Source: Faeciplasma avium (GTDB taxonomy: Bacteria > Bacillota > Clostridia > Oscillospirales > Ruminococcaceae). Taken from it: a stretch of 22,408 nucleotides of DNA. Shown here in pieces: positions 15,113 through 22,303 of this stretch. The notes beneath the pieces are model-generated. The model was not told the origin of the DNA, did no database searches, and was given only the letters and a program-made list of their open reading frames with translations. Numbering within the stretch: position 1 is the first letter of the stretch; every line of letters starts with the position of its first letter. Made by a program: the position numbers and the translations under genes. The stretch is taken from contig DVOL01000040.1 of NCBI GenBank assembly GCA_018713505.1, positions 1-22,408 on the forward strand, read 5' to 3'.

Positions 15113-15208
15113 AGCTTAAAAGCTGCGGCAAAAGGACTAACCTTATATTTCGTAAACGATAAAACCGGGTCATTTAGCCGTATCCTTGGTATACTGCAAA
15201 TACAAAGG
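15113..15208 (+). promoter_or_regulatory. Possibly structured mRNA leader
   Basis: The leader can fold. TGCGGC (15124-15129) can pair with GCCGTA (15177-15182) with one G-U, closing a 47-nt region. Next comes a hairpin of CCTTGGTAT (15184-15192) with ATACAAAGG (15200-15208) and one internal mismatch, ending 6 nt before the AGGAAG ribosome binding site. I could not match it to a known riboswitch class, including cyclic-di-GMP, ydaO, yybP, fluoride and preQ1 motifs as I remember them. Confidence 0.3.
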
Positions 15209-15227
15209 TATGACAGGAAGTATAAGC

Positions 15228-15818
15228 ATGAGCATTTCAACCGGGCAGGACGGTAAAAGGCGTAAAAGCGGGATATTTACTCTTCCGAATATGTTGACGA
15301 TGTCAAGAATACTAGGAGCCGTCCTATTGTTTTTCATCGAGCCGCTAAGTTTGTGGTTTTATATCATCTACACTGCCGCCGGCATTACCGACCTTTTAGA
15401 CGGCTTCATCGCAAGAATCACTCACTCCCAGAGCGAGCTTGGCTCCCAGCTTGACAGTGTTGCCGACCTTATTTTATACATATGCCTGGCTCTAAGGATT
15501 CTCCCGGAGCTTTATTTGAGGCTGCCCAGGGTGATATGGGCGGCTGTTGCGACAGTCCTTGCTATAAGGCTGTCGGCGTACATCACGGCGTATCTGAAAT
15601 TCGGGAGATTTGCCTCCATACACACATACCTCAACAAGCTCACAAGCGCAGCGGTGTTTTTGATTCCCTACGCTCTTTTGCTTGGGGTTGAGACAGCCTA
15701 CTGCTGGACTGGAGCGGTTATCTCCTTCTTAGCGTCGCTAGAGGAGCTTGTAATCCATCTTATTTCAAGGGATTATCCCTCCGGCAAGAAATCGTTGTTT
15801 CTTCATTCAAAAAAATAA
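15228..15818 (+). CDS. CDP-alcohol phosphatidyltransferase (PgsA-like)
   Basis: This integral membrane enzyme of 196 residues transfers a phosphatidyl group from CDP-diacylglycerol to an alcohol. The full family motif D-x2-DG-x2-AR-x8-G-x3-D-x3-D is present: D55, D58, G59, A62, R63, G72, D76 and D80. Hydrophobic segments span about 27-50, 78-95, 100-125 and 135-170. The acceptor (glycerol-phosphate, serine, inositol or cardiolipin synthesis) cannot be fixed from sequence. An upstream TTG (15186) and ATG (15210) are in frame, but AGGAAG lies 7 nt before the ATG at 15228, which I choose. It has its own promoter and ends opposite the acyl-CoA ligase gene at a shared terminator. Confidence 0.88.
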   Translation: MSISTGQDGKRRKSGIFTLPNMLTMSRILGAVLLFFIEPLSLWFYIIYTAAGITDLLDGFIARITHSQSELGSQLDSVADLILYICLALRILPELYLRLPRVIWAAVATVLAIRLSAYITAYLKFGRFASIHTYLNKLTSAAVFLIPYALLLGVETAYCWTGAVISFLASLEELVIHLISRDYPSGKKSLFLHSKK

Positions 15819-15902
15819 CTGCGGCGTCCTCAAGCTATCAGGCACCGTTTTATTTTTATACTTCGAACAGCAGGATTATCATCTCACAGCCTACCGTCCT
15901 GC

Positions 15903-15937
15903 AAAAAGCCCTGTGCCGTTTTTGGTGACACAGAGCT
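15903..15937 (-). terminator. Terminator of the acyl-CoA ligase operon, possibly bidirectional
   Basis: A 9-bp stem with one G-U (15907-15915 with 15929-15937) has a 13-nt loop. On the minus strand it runs into TTTTT (15907-15903), a clear intrinsic terminator 29 nt after the ligase stop. On the plus strand it is followed by a T-rich stretch (15937-15945), so it may also stop the phosphatidyltransferase transcript. Confidence 0.8.
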
Positions 15938-15965
15938 TATTTTTATACACTCATATAGGTCGAGG

Positions 15966-17705
15966 TCAGACTCCTGACGGCTGATAGGATTTTTCACCCT
16001 GCTTTTTAGCCTCCTCTTCCTCCAAAACCCTGTAGGCAACCTTTCCGACAAGAGTTTTAGGAAGAGAGTCCCTGAACTCGATATCATATGGCATGGCGTA
16101 CTTTGCGATATTCTTCTTGCAGTAAAGGAGTATTTCCTCCTTTGTTTTCTCCGACTTCTCATACCCCGGCTTCAGCATTACAAACGCCTTTACCTTCTGC
16201 ATTTTGTATGGGTCGGGGACGCCTATGACGCAGCTCATCTGAATCGCCTCGTAGCCGTCCAGGATGTTTTCAATCTGCGAGGGGTATACATTGTAGCCGC
16301 TTGTTATTATCATGCGCTTGATTCTTTGCTTGAAGTAGATAAAGCCCTCGTCGTCCATGCTGCCGAGGTCGCCGGTGTGGAGCCAAATCCTGCCGTCTCC
16401 GTGGAGTCTTAGGGTATTTGCGGTTTCCTCCGGCTGGTCAAGGTATCCTAGCATCACGGACGGGCCGCTTATGCATATCTCGCCCTCTTTTCCATAGGGA
16501 AGCTCGATATTCGTCCCGACATCGACAATCTTATAGTAGGTATCCGGGAAGGGCTGACCGATAGAGCCTTCCTTGTAAAGATGCAGGGGAGTGAGGCAGC
16601 TCGCAGTGACACATTCTGTAGTGCCGTAGCCCTCTCTTACCTGAATACCGGCATTATGCTCTTTAAGGAAGCTGTCAAACCTCTTTTTCAGCTCTACGGA
16701 GAGAGAATCTCCTCCAGAGAATACTCCCTTAAGACAGCTAAGGTCTGCTCCGTTCATCCTGGGCTGACGCAAAAGAGCCTCATAGAGCGTCGGGACTCCG
16801 GCGATAAAGTTGCACCTGTGCTTGACGATATCCTTAGCATAGGTCTCGGCTGTGAAGCGGGGGACGAGTATGCATCTTCCGCCGTTAGCAAGCATCGAGT
16901 GTATGGTGACTCCCAGACCGAAGCCGTGGAACATCGGCATGACGGCAAGCATCTTGTCTCCGGGAGCAAAGATTGGGTTGGTGGCGATTATCTGCTCCTT
17001 TAGGGCGTTGAAGTTAAAGTTTGATAGGAGTATACCCTTGGTGGTGCCTGTTGTTCCTCCGCTGTAGAGGATTACAGCCGGGTCGTCCTTTCTTACCGTT
17101 GCGACATACTCGCCGACATAGCTCTTTCCTTTTTTAATAAGCTCCGACCAGGTGATAATAGGAGCGTTCTTGGGCAGCTTTTCTATTTTTCTTCCCTGCG
17201 TCAGCGAGTAGCCAAGCTTCATTGCAGGACCCAGAGCGTCTGGAATCCTAGCTATTATCAGGGTTTTAAGCGTTTTAAGACCGGGACGGATAGCCTCGAA
17301 CTTCTTATAAAACATATCCATCGTGAGGGCGCAGACGCTTTTTGAGTGGTTGATAAAGAACTGTATTTCATTCTCGCTGGAAAGGGGATGAATCATGTTT
17401 GAGACGCCGCCGATAAGGTTTACGGCGTAAAACATTATCACCGTCTGAGGGCAGTTTGGCATACAGATTGTAACTCTGTCCTTGGGGCGGACTCCTATCG
17501 CCCTAAGAGCCTTTGCACATATGTAGACCTGCCGCTCAAGCTCCTCATAGGTGGTCGACAAGCCCATAAAGTCGAGCGCTACAAGCTTAGGATACCTGTG
17601 TGCGATATTTCTTACAGCCTCCCACATCGAGCCGTCGAAGTATTCAAGATTAAAGGGAACATCCCCGTAGTTTTTCAGCCATGGCGCTTTAGTAGTTGAA
17701 TTCAT
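15966..17705 (-). CDS. Acyl-CoA synthetase (AMP-forming, long-chain fatty acid-CoA ligase-like)
   Basis: The enzyme activates a carboxylic acid as acyl-AMP and passes it to CoA. The 579-residue protein has all adenylation core motifs: P-loop YSGGTTGTTKG (214-224), YGTTE (360-364), TGD (444-446), the hinge KQRIKRMIITSGYNVYP (459-475), and the C-terminal catalytic lysine K555 in PKTLVGKVAYR. Length and motifs fit FadD-type ligases, but the acid is unknown. No signal peptide is seen, so it is cytoplasmic or peripheral. AGAGG lies 7 nt before the ATG. It is the second gene of an operon, 23 nt after the E2-like acyltransferase, which suggests that its acyl-CoA may feed that enzyme. Confidence 0.9.
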   Translation of the reverse strand: MNSTTKAPWLKNYGDVPFNLEYFDGSMWEAVRNIAHRYPKLVALDFMGLSTTYEELERQVYICAKALRAIGVRPKDRVTICMPNCPQTVIMFYAVNLIGGVSNMIHPLSSENEIQFFINHSKSVCALTMDMFYKKFEAIRPGLKTLKTLIIARIPDALGPAMKLGYSLTQGRKIEKLPKNAPIITWSELIKKGKSYVGEYVATVRKDDPAVILYSGGTTGTTKGILLSNFNFNALKEQIIATNPIFAPGDKMLAVMPMFHGFGLGVTIHSMLANGGRCILVPRFTAETYAKDIVKHRCNFIAGVPTLYEALLRQPRMNGADLSCLKGVFSGGDSLSVELKKRFDSFLKEHNAGIQVREGYGTTECVTASCLTPLHLYKEGSIGQPFPDTYYKIVDVGTNIELPYGKEGEICISGPSVMLGYLDQPEETANTLRLHGDGRIWLHTGDLGSMDDEGFIYFKQRIKRMIITSGYNVYPSQIENILDGYEAIQMSCVIGVPDPYKMQKVKAFVMLKPGYEKSEKTKEEILLYCKKNIAKYAMPYDIEFRDSLPKTLVGKVAYRVLEEEEAKKQGEKSYQPSGV

Positions 17706-17728
17706 GGTAAACCTCTTATACTCTACTA

Positions 17729-18655
17729 CTAGTCTATATCTACAGGCGCTTCTATCGGAAGCTCTAAAAGCTCGGGATTTGCAAGGAGCTTTCTTATCAG
17801 CCTAAGGCTCTTGGCAAAATACATTCCGTCGGCGATTCTTTCGTCAACCGTGATGTTAAGGTCAAGAGCGTCCGCCATCCTTATGCTGCCGTCCTCCCCG
17901 AAGAAGGGAGTGAGCTTCTTTTCACCTATTACCAAGAACAAGGAGTTCGTGCCCCACTCCGCAAGATGGTGATACTGTGCGTTCATCTTTATGCTTCCTA
18001 GGTTAGTTATAAAGCAGCTTGAATAGTAGGGGTCGCCCTCCATGATGATTTTAGGATAGTGACCGTGGAACTCCAGCGAGCGGAGAATTTTAAATACAAG
18101 GCTTATCATCCAGTGCGGCATCTTGAAGAAGAAATCCATTATGTCGCCTATCTGATTCTGCTTGCCCTCTTTTCTGACATGATAGACAATCTTTTTGACC
18201 TCGCTGTGGATATGCTCAATCGGATTTATCCCGGAGTGAGGGCAGACAACGGTTGCTAGAGCCTCCTCGCCGTCGTCGGAGAACTTCTTTTTGACCACGA
18301 AGGAGAGGCTTATCTCCTTTTTCTCCCAGAGCTTGTTGCCGGAGTAGAAGTAATTAAGTCTCGGTCTTAGAACCATAGCCTTTGCGATTGCGGCGCATAT
18401 CACATGGAAGAAGGTGTATTTAAACTCGATGTCCTCTGTGTTTTTCGTCTTGAGATACTCGTTTATAGCGGTAAGCTCCACCTTTTCGTTTAGGACCGCC
18501 TCGTTAGCCGTCCTCCCCGGAAGATTGTATGGCATTATGTAGTGCATTGAGTCCTCGACCTTGACAAGGTAGGCGTCCTTTCTATCCCCACGCCTTTTTT
18601 TCCTGGTCACAGAGCCTGCGCCCTGGTCGGAGACCTTTGTGTTATCTTTTCCCAT
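17729..18655 (-). CDS. Stand-alone CAT/E2-fold acyltransferase with DER in place of DHR
   Basis: The 308-residue protein resembles the catalytic domain of 2-oxoacid dehydrogenase E2 and chloramphenicol acetyltransferase. The C-terminal motif LNITVDERIADGMYFAKSL (266-284) aligns with the family's DHRxxDG active site, and TNLGSIKM (217-224) with the conserved core. There is no lipoyl or E1/E3-binding domain, and no dehydrogenase genes are nearby. The catalytic histidine position holds E272, so classical chemistry is doubtful. The N terminus is basic (17-25). AAAGGTG precedes the ATG at about 9 nt. It heads a two-gene operon with an acyl-CoA ligase. It may be an acyltransferase of unknown substrate or a non-catalytic homologue. 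An annotation as pyruvate dehydrogenase E2 would be misleading. Confidence 0.78.
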   Translation of the reverse strand: MGKDNTKVSDQGAGSVTRKKRRGDRKDAYLVKVEDSMHYIMPYNLPGRTANEAVLNEKVELTAINEYLKTKNTEDIEFKYTFFHVICAAIAKAMVLRPRLNYFYSGNKLWEKKEISLSFVVKKKFSDDGEEALATVVCPHSGINPIEHIHSEVKKIVYHVRKEGKQNQIGDIMDFFFKMPHWMISLVFKILRSLEFHGHYPKIIMEGDPYYSSCFITNLGSIKMNAQYHHLAEWGTNSLFLVIGEKKLTPFFGEDGSIRMADALDLNITVDERIADGMYFAKSLRLIRKLLANPELLELPIEAPVDID

Positions 18656-18712
18656 TCGACTTCACCTTTTCATACAGATTGTGCCGTGGCAAGCTGCACT
18701 AGGCACTAGGTT

Positions 18713-18741
18713 AGTATAATACAATAATTATTAAATGTCAA
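18713..18741 (-). promoter_or_regulatory. Promoter of the acyltransferase/ligase operon
   Basis: On the minus strand TTGACA (18741-18736) and TATACT (18718-18713) are 17 nt apart, giving a start near 18706. A direct repeat CACTAGG-CACTAGG lies at about 18697-18710, next to the predicted start. Confidence 0.8.
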
Positions 18742-18798
18742 GAAACGAGCCAAAGGCGGTTTTTGGAAGGACATTTTTTTAAAATATTTAGACATCTC

Positions 18799-18827
18799 TT
18801 GACCCTGTATGGGTTATGGGATATAAT
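18799..18827 (+). promoter_or_regulatory. Promoter of the alpha-galactosidase gene
   Basis: TTGACC (18799-18804) and TATAAT (18822-18827) are 17 nt apart. Transcription would begin near 18834, leaving an unusually long, repeat-bearing leader of about 145 nt before the start codon. This promoter diverges from that of the acyltransferase operon. Confidence 0.78.
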
Positions 18828-18846
18828 TAATCAAAGCCGTCCGGGG

Positions 18847-18930
18847 GAGAAAGCTCCCATAAGGGACGGTATGAGCAGAAGGCTTCAATAAAGGACGGCA
18901 TGAGAAGAAAGCCCCAATAAGGAACGGTAT
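18847..18930 (+). repeat. Three tandem imperfect repeats in the alpha-galactosidase leader
   Basis: Three units lie head to tail: 18847-18872 (26 nt), 18873-18901 (29 nt) and 18902-18930 (29 nt). Units 1 and 3 differ at 3 of 26 shared positions, and units 2 and 3 at 7 of 29, mostly by transitions. Every unit starts with GAG and ends in AAGGGACGGTAT or a close variant. There are no spacers, so this is not a CRISPR. All three are downstream of the predicted transcription start, so they are in the mRNA leader. Confidence 0.75.
18871..18920 (+). other. Two six-codon mini-ORFs inside the leader repeats
   Basis: ATG at 18871 opens MSRRLQ and stops with TAA at 18889-18891. ATG at 18900 opens MRRKPQ and stops with TAA at 18918-18920. 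Each ATG is preceded by AAGGG or AAGGA within 4-5 nt. The third unit has ATT where the others have ATG; from there the frame runs to a TAA at 18966-18968, touching the main ribosome binding site. They may be leader peptides that respond to Arg/Lys tRNA or ribosome stalling; this is only inferred. Confidence 0.35.
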
Positions 18931-18979
18931 TAGCTTTCGTATATTTTGCCGTCAGACATATTTTTAAGGAGGATTCATC

Positions 18980-20236
18980 ATGGTAGCTTATTATCCGCCT
19001 ATGGGCTGGAACAGCTGGGACTGCTACGGTGCTGCAGTCGACGAAAAAACCGTAAAGGCAAACGCAGACTACATGGCTAAAAATCTCAAAAAATACGGAT
19101 GGGAGTACATTGTAGTCGATATCGAGTGGTATCAGCCCTCCGTCCTCACTCACGAGTATCAGCCCTTCGCAGAGCTGGTTATGGACGAGTATTCAAGGCT
19201 TATTCCCGCCGAGAACAGATTTCCCTCCGCTGCGGGAGGAAAGGGCTTTGCTCCTTTGGCAGAGTATGTACACTCCCTAGGACTCAAGTTCGGAATCCAC
19301 ATCATGAGGGGAATCCCCAGGCAGGCGGCAGCCTCGAGGTCAAAGATTTTAAACTCTGAGTACACCGCCGATAAGGTCGCCGTATACAACAACATCTGTA
19401 TGTGGAATCCTGATATGTACGGAACAAATCCTGACTGTCCCGGAGCGGCTGACTACTACAACAGCCTCTTTGAGCTTTACGCCGAGTGGGGAGTGGACTT
19501 TGTAAAGGTCGACGATATCTGTAGGAACGACAATAACGAGGGTGAGATAAAGCTTATCTACGACGCAATTAAAAGCTGCGGCAGAGATATAGTTTTGAGC
19601 CTCTCTCCCGGTCCTGCAAAGCTGTCTCAGGCGGAGTTCCTAAAGGAATACGCCAACATGTGGAGGATAACAGACGACTTCTGGGACAGATGGGGACTTC
19701 TTTACGCCATGTTTGAAAGAGCCGCTGCCTGGGCACAGCACAGCGGTGCGGGTCACTGGCCGGATGCCGATATGCTGCCGATAGGTCCTATCAATCAGGT
19801 ATACGGCAAGGAAAACTGGACAAAGTTTACCTGCGACGAGCAGATGACCATGATGTCCCTTTGGTGCATGATGCGCTCGCCTCTCATGATAGGCGGAGAG
19901 CTAAACGGCTTTGACGATTTCACCCTTTCTTTAGTCACCAACCGGGAGCTTCTTGAAATTGAGAAAAAGAGCTACTGTGCAAGACAGCTCTACAGAAGGG
20001 TTAACGACGGCTGCGAGGAGATAGTCTGGTTCGCACCCGTAACCGACGGAAGCTGCTGGTATCTTGCCATCTTTAACGCCGGCGAGAAGGAGTCTAATAT
20101 AAGCGTGGATATTTCAAGGCTCGGAATTGCTCCTAAAAAAACGTATGACATCTGGCTTGGCACCGAGGAGACGGTTTCTGACAGCATTACAAAAAGGGTA
20201 AGCCCTCACGGAGTCTGCCTGCTAAAGCTCTCATAG
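18980..20236 (+). CDS. Alpha-galactosidase-like glycoside hydrolase, family GH27
   Basis: GH27 enzymes cleave terminal alpha-linked galactose (or N-acetylgalactosamine) with retention. The 418-residue protein opens with PPMGWNSWDCYG (6-17), the hallmark of the family. The expected nucleophile is D178 in VDFVKVDDI, and the acid/base is D232 in MWRITDDFW. HWPDADMLPIG (259-269) and MMRSPLMIGG are further family segments. A C-terminal beta-sandwich ends the protein. There is no signal peptide, so imported oligosaccharides would be cut in the cytoplasm. AAGGAGG lies 7 nt before the ATG. The gene follows a long leader with tandem repeats and is 9 nt from the FliB-like gene. Confidence 0.9.
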   Translation: MVAYYPPMGWNSWDCYGAAVDEKTVKANADYMAKNLKKYGWEYIVVDIEWYQPSVLTHEYQPFAELVMDEYSRLIPAENRFPSAAGGKGFAPLAEYVHSLGLKFGIHIMRGIPRQAAASRSKILNSEYTADKVAVYNNICMWNPDMYGTNPDCPGAADYYNSLFELYAEWGVDFVKVDDICRNDNNEGEIKLIYDAIKSCGRDIVLSLSPGPAKLSQAEFLKEYANMWRITDDFWDRWGLLYAMFERAAAWAQHSGAGHWPDADMLPIGPINQVYGKENWTKFTCDEQMTMMSLWCMMRSPLMIGGELNGFDDFTLSLVTNRELLEIEKKSYCARQLYRRVNDGCEEIVWFAPVTDGSCWYLAIFNAGEKESNISVDISRLGIAPKKTYDIWLGTEETVSDSITKRVSPHGVCLLKLS

Positions 20237-20245
20237 ATTCCGGGA

Positions 20246-21202
20246 ATGAAAGCTAACAGTCCCTTTTTCCCTAGCTATTACGGCGAGTTCCACTGCCTCG
20301 CCGGGCAGTGCGAGGACAGCTGCTGCTCCGCTGGTTGGGAGATTCCCCTAGACGATGAAAGCTACAGCCTTTACAAAGCCTTAAATATTCCAGACATTGA
20401 TGGCTCTCTTGAAAAAGGGGAGGACGGCGACAGGATATTTAAAACTGTTTTAAGGGACGGTAAAAGGCGCTGCGTTTATCTCGAGGACAGCGGGCTGTGC
20501 AGGCTGTACGCCCTTTCCGGCGGACGGCTTGGAGAGGTCTGCTCAAGGTATCCAAGGTTTTTAGAGGAGTATGACGGCTTTGCCGAGGCGGGGCTGTCGG
20601 TATCCTGTCCAGAGGCTCAAAGGCTTATACTCCTCGCTAAAAGAAGCAGCTACAGCGCACTGGGAGAGTCTCCCGGCGAGGAGCTTTTGGCGTTTATTCA
20701 TCCCGCCAGGGAGCACTGCTTTGACATAGCCTTTTCCCGTCCGGGCGACGAGGCGGCAGGAATTATCTACTATAACGGTATATATCTTCAGGACGAGCTT
20801 ATGAGAGGAAGCAAAGAATATTCTTTGCCGACAGGGGAGAGGTCGCTTTTTGGAAGGATAGCGTCATTGTATATAGGCTTTTCCTCTTATCTTATTGAGA
20901 GCACAGATATACTGCTTGATAGCTGGCGTGAGGGTCTTATCCGTGCGTCAAGCGGCGAGCTAGGAGACGAAAACGCCCTTTCGGACAAAGAAAAGAGAGC
21001 GCTTTTGGGGTACCTAGTCTACAGGTATTTTCTAAAGGCTGTAAATTACTCGGACATTTCGGCTGTCTGCGGCTTTATAGCTCAGAGCTACCATCTTTTG
21101 ACCCGTATGCCCGGCGACGCCTATGAAAACATGAGGCTGTTCTCAAAGGAGCTGGAGCACAATAGGGAGAATCTTGACGCCGCAGTCGGCTATTTCCTCT
21201 AG
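20246..21202 (+). CDS. FliB-like (lysine-N-methylase family) Cys-rich protein
   Basis: The 318-residue protein carries the cysteine pattern of FliB, the enzyme that methylates flagellin lysines in Salmonella. The pattern includes FHCLAGQCEDSCCSAGWEI (C17, C22, C26, C27), RCVYLEDSGLC (C76, C85), EVCSRYPRF (C99) and LSVSCPEA (C121). The cluster also resembles YkgJ-type metal-binding proteins and probably holds a metal or iron-sulfur centre. It is shorter than Salmonella FliB, as I recall that protein. No flagellar gene is in the window, so the target may be another protein. The gene starts 9 nt after the GH27 stop with only a weak CGGGA ribosome site, suggesting coupled translation. A strong terminator follows at 21359. 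Confidence 0.75.
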   Translation: MKANSPFFPSYYGEFHCLAGQCEDSCCSAGWEIPLDDESYSLYKALNIPDIDGSLEKGEDGDRIFKTVLRDGKRRCVYLEDSGLCRLYALSGGRLGEVCSRYPRFLEEYDGFAEAGLSVSCPEAQRLILLAKRSSYSALGESPGEELLAFIHPAREHCFDIAFSRPGDEAAGIIYYNGIYLQDELMRGSKEYSLPTGERSLFGRIASLYIGFSSYLIESTDILLDSWREGLIRASSGELGDENALSDKEKRALLGYLVYRYFLKAVNYSDISAVCGFIAQSYHLLTRMPGDAYENMRLFSKELEHNRENLDAAVGYFL

Positions 21203-21358
21203 CGTGGCAGCATATCCAAAGCATTTTTCGGTAAACTATAGGCTGTCGAGAAATCCACGCATATAAATAGTGAAAAATCCAAATTATCCAGCATGTTTTA
21301 ACACACTCCAATAAGGAATAGTCCCACATTTTTTGCAGAGTGTGCTTCTGAGCAGTCT
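21203..21358. other. AT-rich untranslated stretch downstream of the FliB-like gene
   Basis: No gene is supported. CACACTC (21302-21308) could pair with GAGTGTG (21338-21344) across a 29-nt loop just before the terminator, making an extended 3' structure. No repeat or mobile element was recognised. Confidence 0.35.
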
Positions 21359-21390
21359 AAGAAGTCGGAATTTCCCCCGACTTCTTTTTT
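21359..21390 (+). terminator. Rho-independent terminator of the GH27/FliB-like operon
   Basis: AAGAAGTCGG (21359-21368) pairs perfectly with CCGACTTCTT (21377-21386) around an 8-nt loop, followed by T to 21390. It separates this operon from the decarboxylase operon. Confidence 0.9.
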
Positions 21391-21485
21391 GCAGATAAGT
21401 ATCACGGCGATTTCAGGACTTTATGGCTGATAAAATAACTATTTTTAATATTAATGAGCGGTGAGTTTTTGACAGATTGTAGATT

Positions 21486-21539
21486 TGCCGTCAGACGGCA
21501 CAAAAACCTATTGCATAAAATAGTGGAATGTGCTAAAAT
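21486..21539 (+). promoter_or_regulatory. Promoter of the decarboxylase operon with an upstream palindrome
   Basis: TTGCAT (21511-21516) and TAAAAT (21534-21539) are 17 nt apart, about 38 nt before the OadG-like start. TGCCGTC (21486-21492) and GACGGCA (21494-21500) form a perfect palindrome with one central base, 10 bp upstream of the -35, where an activator could bind. Confidence 0.6.
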
Positions 21540-21576
21540 AAATCCGATATTTGGCGTTTTGAAAGGAGGAATTCAA

Positions 21577-21885
21577 ATGCTGATTTTAGCAGGGCAGGCA
21601 GTCTCCCCGGGATTTGTTATAGGACTAGGTCTTGGAATGGTCTTTGTAGGTCTAGCCTGCATCATCGGACTCTGCTATCTTCTAGGCGCAGTCATCAAGC
21701 TGATTGGAATAGGGGATAAGGAGCAAAAGCCAAAGAGCGCTCCGCCCTCACCGGCGCCTGCGGCGCCCGTTGCCGAGAATATTTCCGGCAATAAGGAGCT
21801 TATGGCTGCAATCTCTGCGGTGATAGCCGAGCAAATGGGCAAGGATATAAGCGCAATAAGAATCAAATCTGTCAAAAAGCTTTAA
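21577..21885 (+). CDS. Na+-translocating decarboxylase delta/gamma-type subunit (OadG-like)
   Basis: The 102-residue protein has one membrane helix (about 12-43, GLGLGMVFVGLACIIGLCYLL), a Pro/Ala-rich linker (54-65) and a short C-terminal domain (72-102). This is the layout of OadG/MmdD/GcdD, which assembles the biotin-dependent sodium-pump decarboxylase. AAAGGAGG precedes the ATG at 21577 with good spacing. An upstream in-frame start at 21454 would translate the promoter and is rejected. It leads an operon with the biotin carrier 22 nt downstream. Confidence 0.82.
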   Translation: MLILAGQAVSPGFVIGLGLGMVFVGLACIIGLCYLLGAVIKLIGIGDKEQKPKSAPPSPAPAAPVAENISGNKELMAAISAVIAEQMGKDISAIRIKSVKKL

Positions 21886-21907
21886 TTATCAGAAAGAGGG
21901 ATTTATC

Positions 21908-22282
21908 ATGAGACATTACCGTGTAAATGTAAATGGAACTTCATATGAAATATCTGTTGAGGAGATAACCGCTGAGGAGGCTAAGAAGTCTGCGGCAGCC
22001 GCTCCTTCTGCTCCGGCACCGGTTCCTGCTCCGGCTCCTGCTCCGGCTTCCGCTCCCGCCTCTGAGGGCGCAACCACCGTTTCGTCTCCCATGCCCGGAA
22101 CCATACTTTCTGTCAGCGTCAGTGCAGGAAGCACCGTCAAGAAGGGCGACATCCTCATGATTCTTGAGGCTATGAAGATGGAGAATGAGATTATGGCTCC
22201 CTGCGACGGTAGGGTTGCCTCTGTCGGAGTTCAGCAGGGTGCCTCTGTCAAGACCGGCGATATGCTCTGCGTCATTGAATAA
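21908..22282 (+). CDS. Biotin carboxyl carrier protein of a Na+-pump decarboxylase
   Basis: The 124-residue protein carries CO2 on biotin between the carboxyltransferase and the membrane subunit. The biotinyl domain (about 56-124) has the biotinylation motif EAMKMENEI with K90 as attachment site. The N terminus (1-25) is a short docking segment, joined by a flexible Ala/Pro linker (28-53). The layout fits MmdC/GcdC-type subunits rather than acetyl-CoA carboxylase AccB. AGAGGG precedes the ATG. It sits between the OadG-like gene and the beta subunit. Confidence 0.9.
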   Translation: MRHYRVNVNGTSYEISVEEITAEEAKKSAAAAPSAPAPVPAPAPAPASAPASEGATTVSSPMPGTILSVSVSAGSTVKKGDILMILEAMKMENEIMAPCDGRVASVGVQQGASVKTGDMLCVIE

Positions 22283-22303
22283 ACTTGCATAGGGGAAGAT
22301 AAT

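Noticed and set aside
18847..18930. CRISPR-like repeat array
   Set aside because: The three units abut with no spacers and differ from one another; no cas gene is nearby.
21075..21329. 84-codon minus-strand open frame at the end of the FliB-like gene
   Set aside because: It is partly antisense to a gene with a clear family pattern and has no ribosome binding site or known domain.
21454..21576. N-terminal extension of the OadG-like protein
   Set aside because: It would translate the palindrome and promoter; a perfect AAAGGAGG site fits the ATG at 21577 and the family length.
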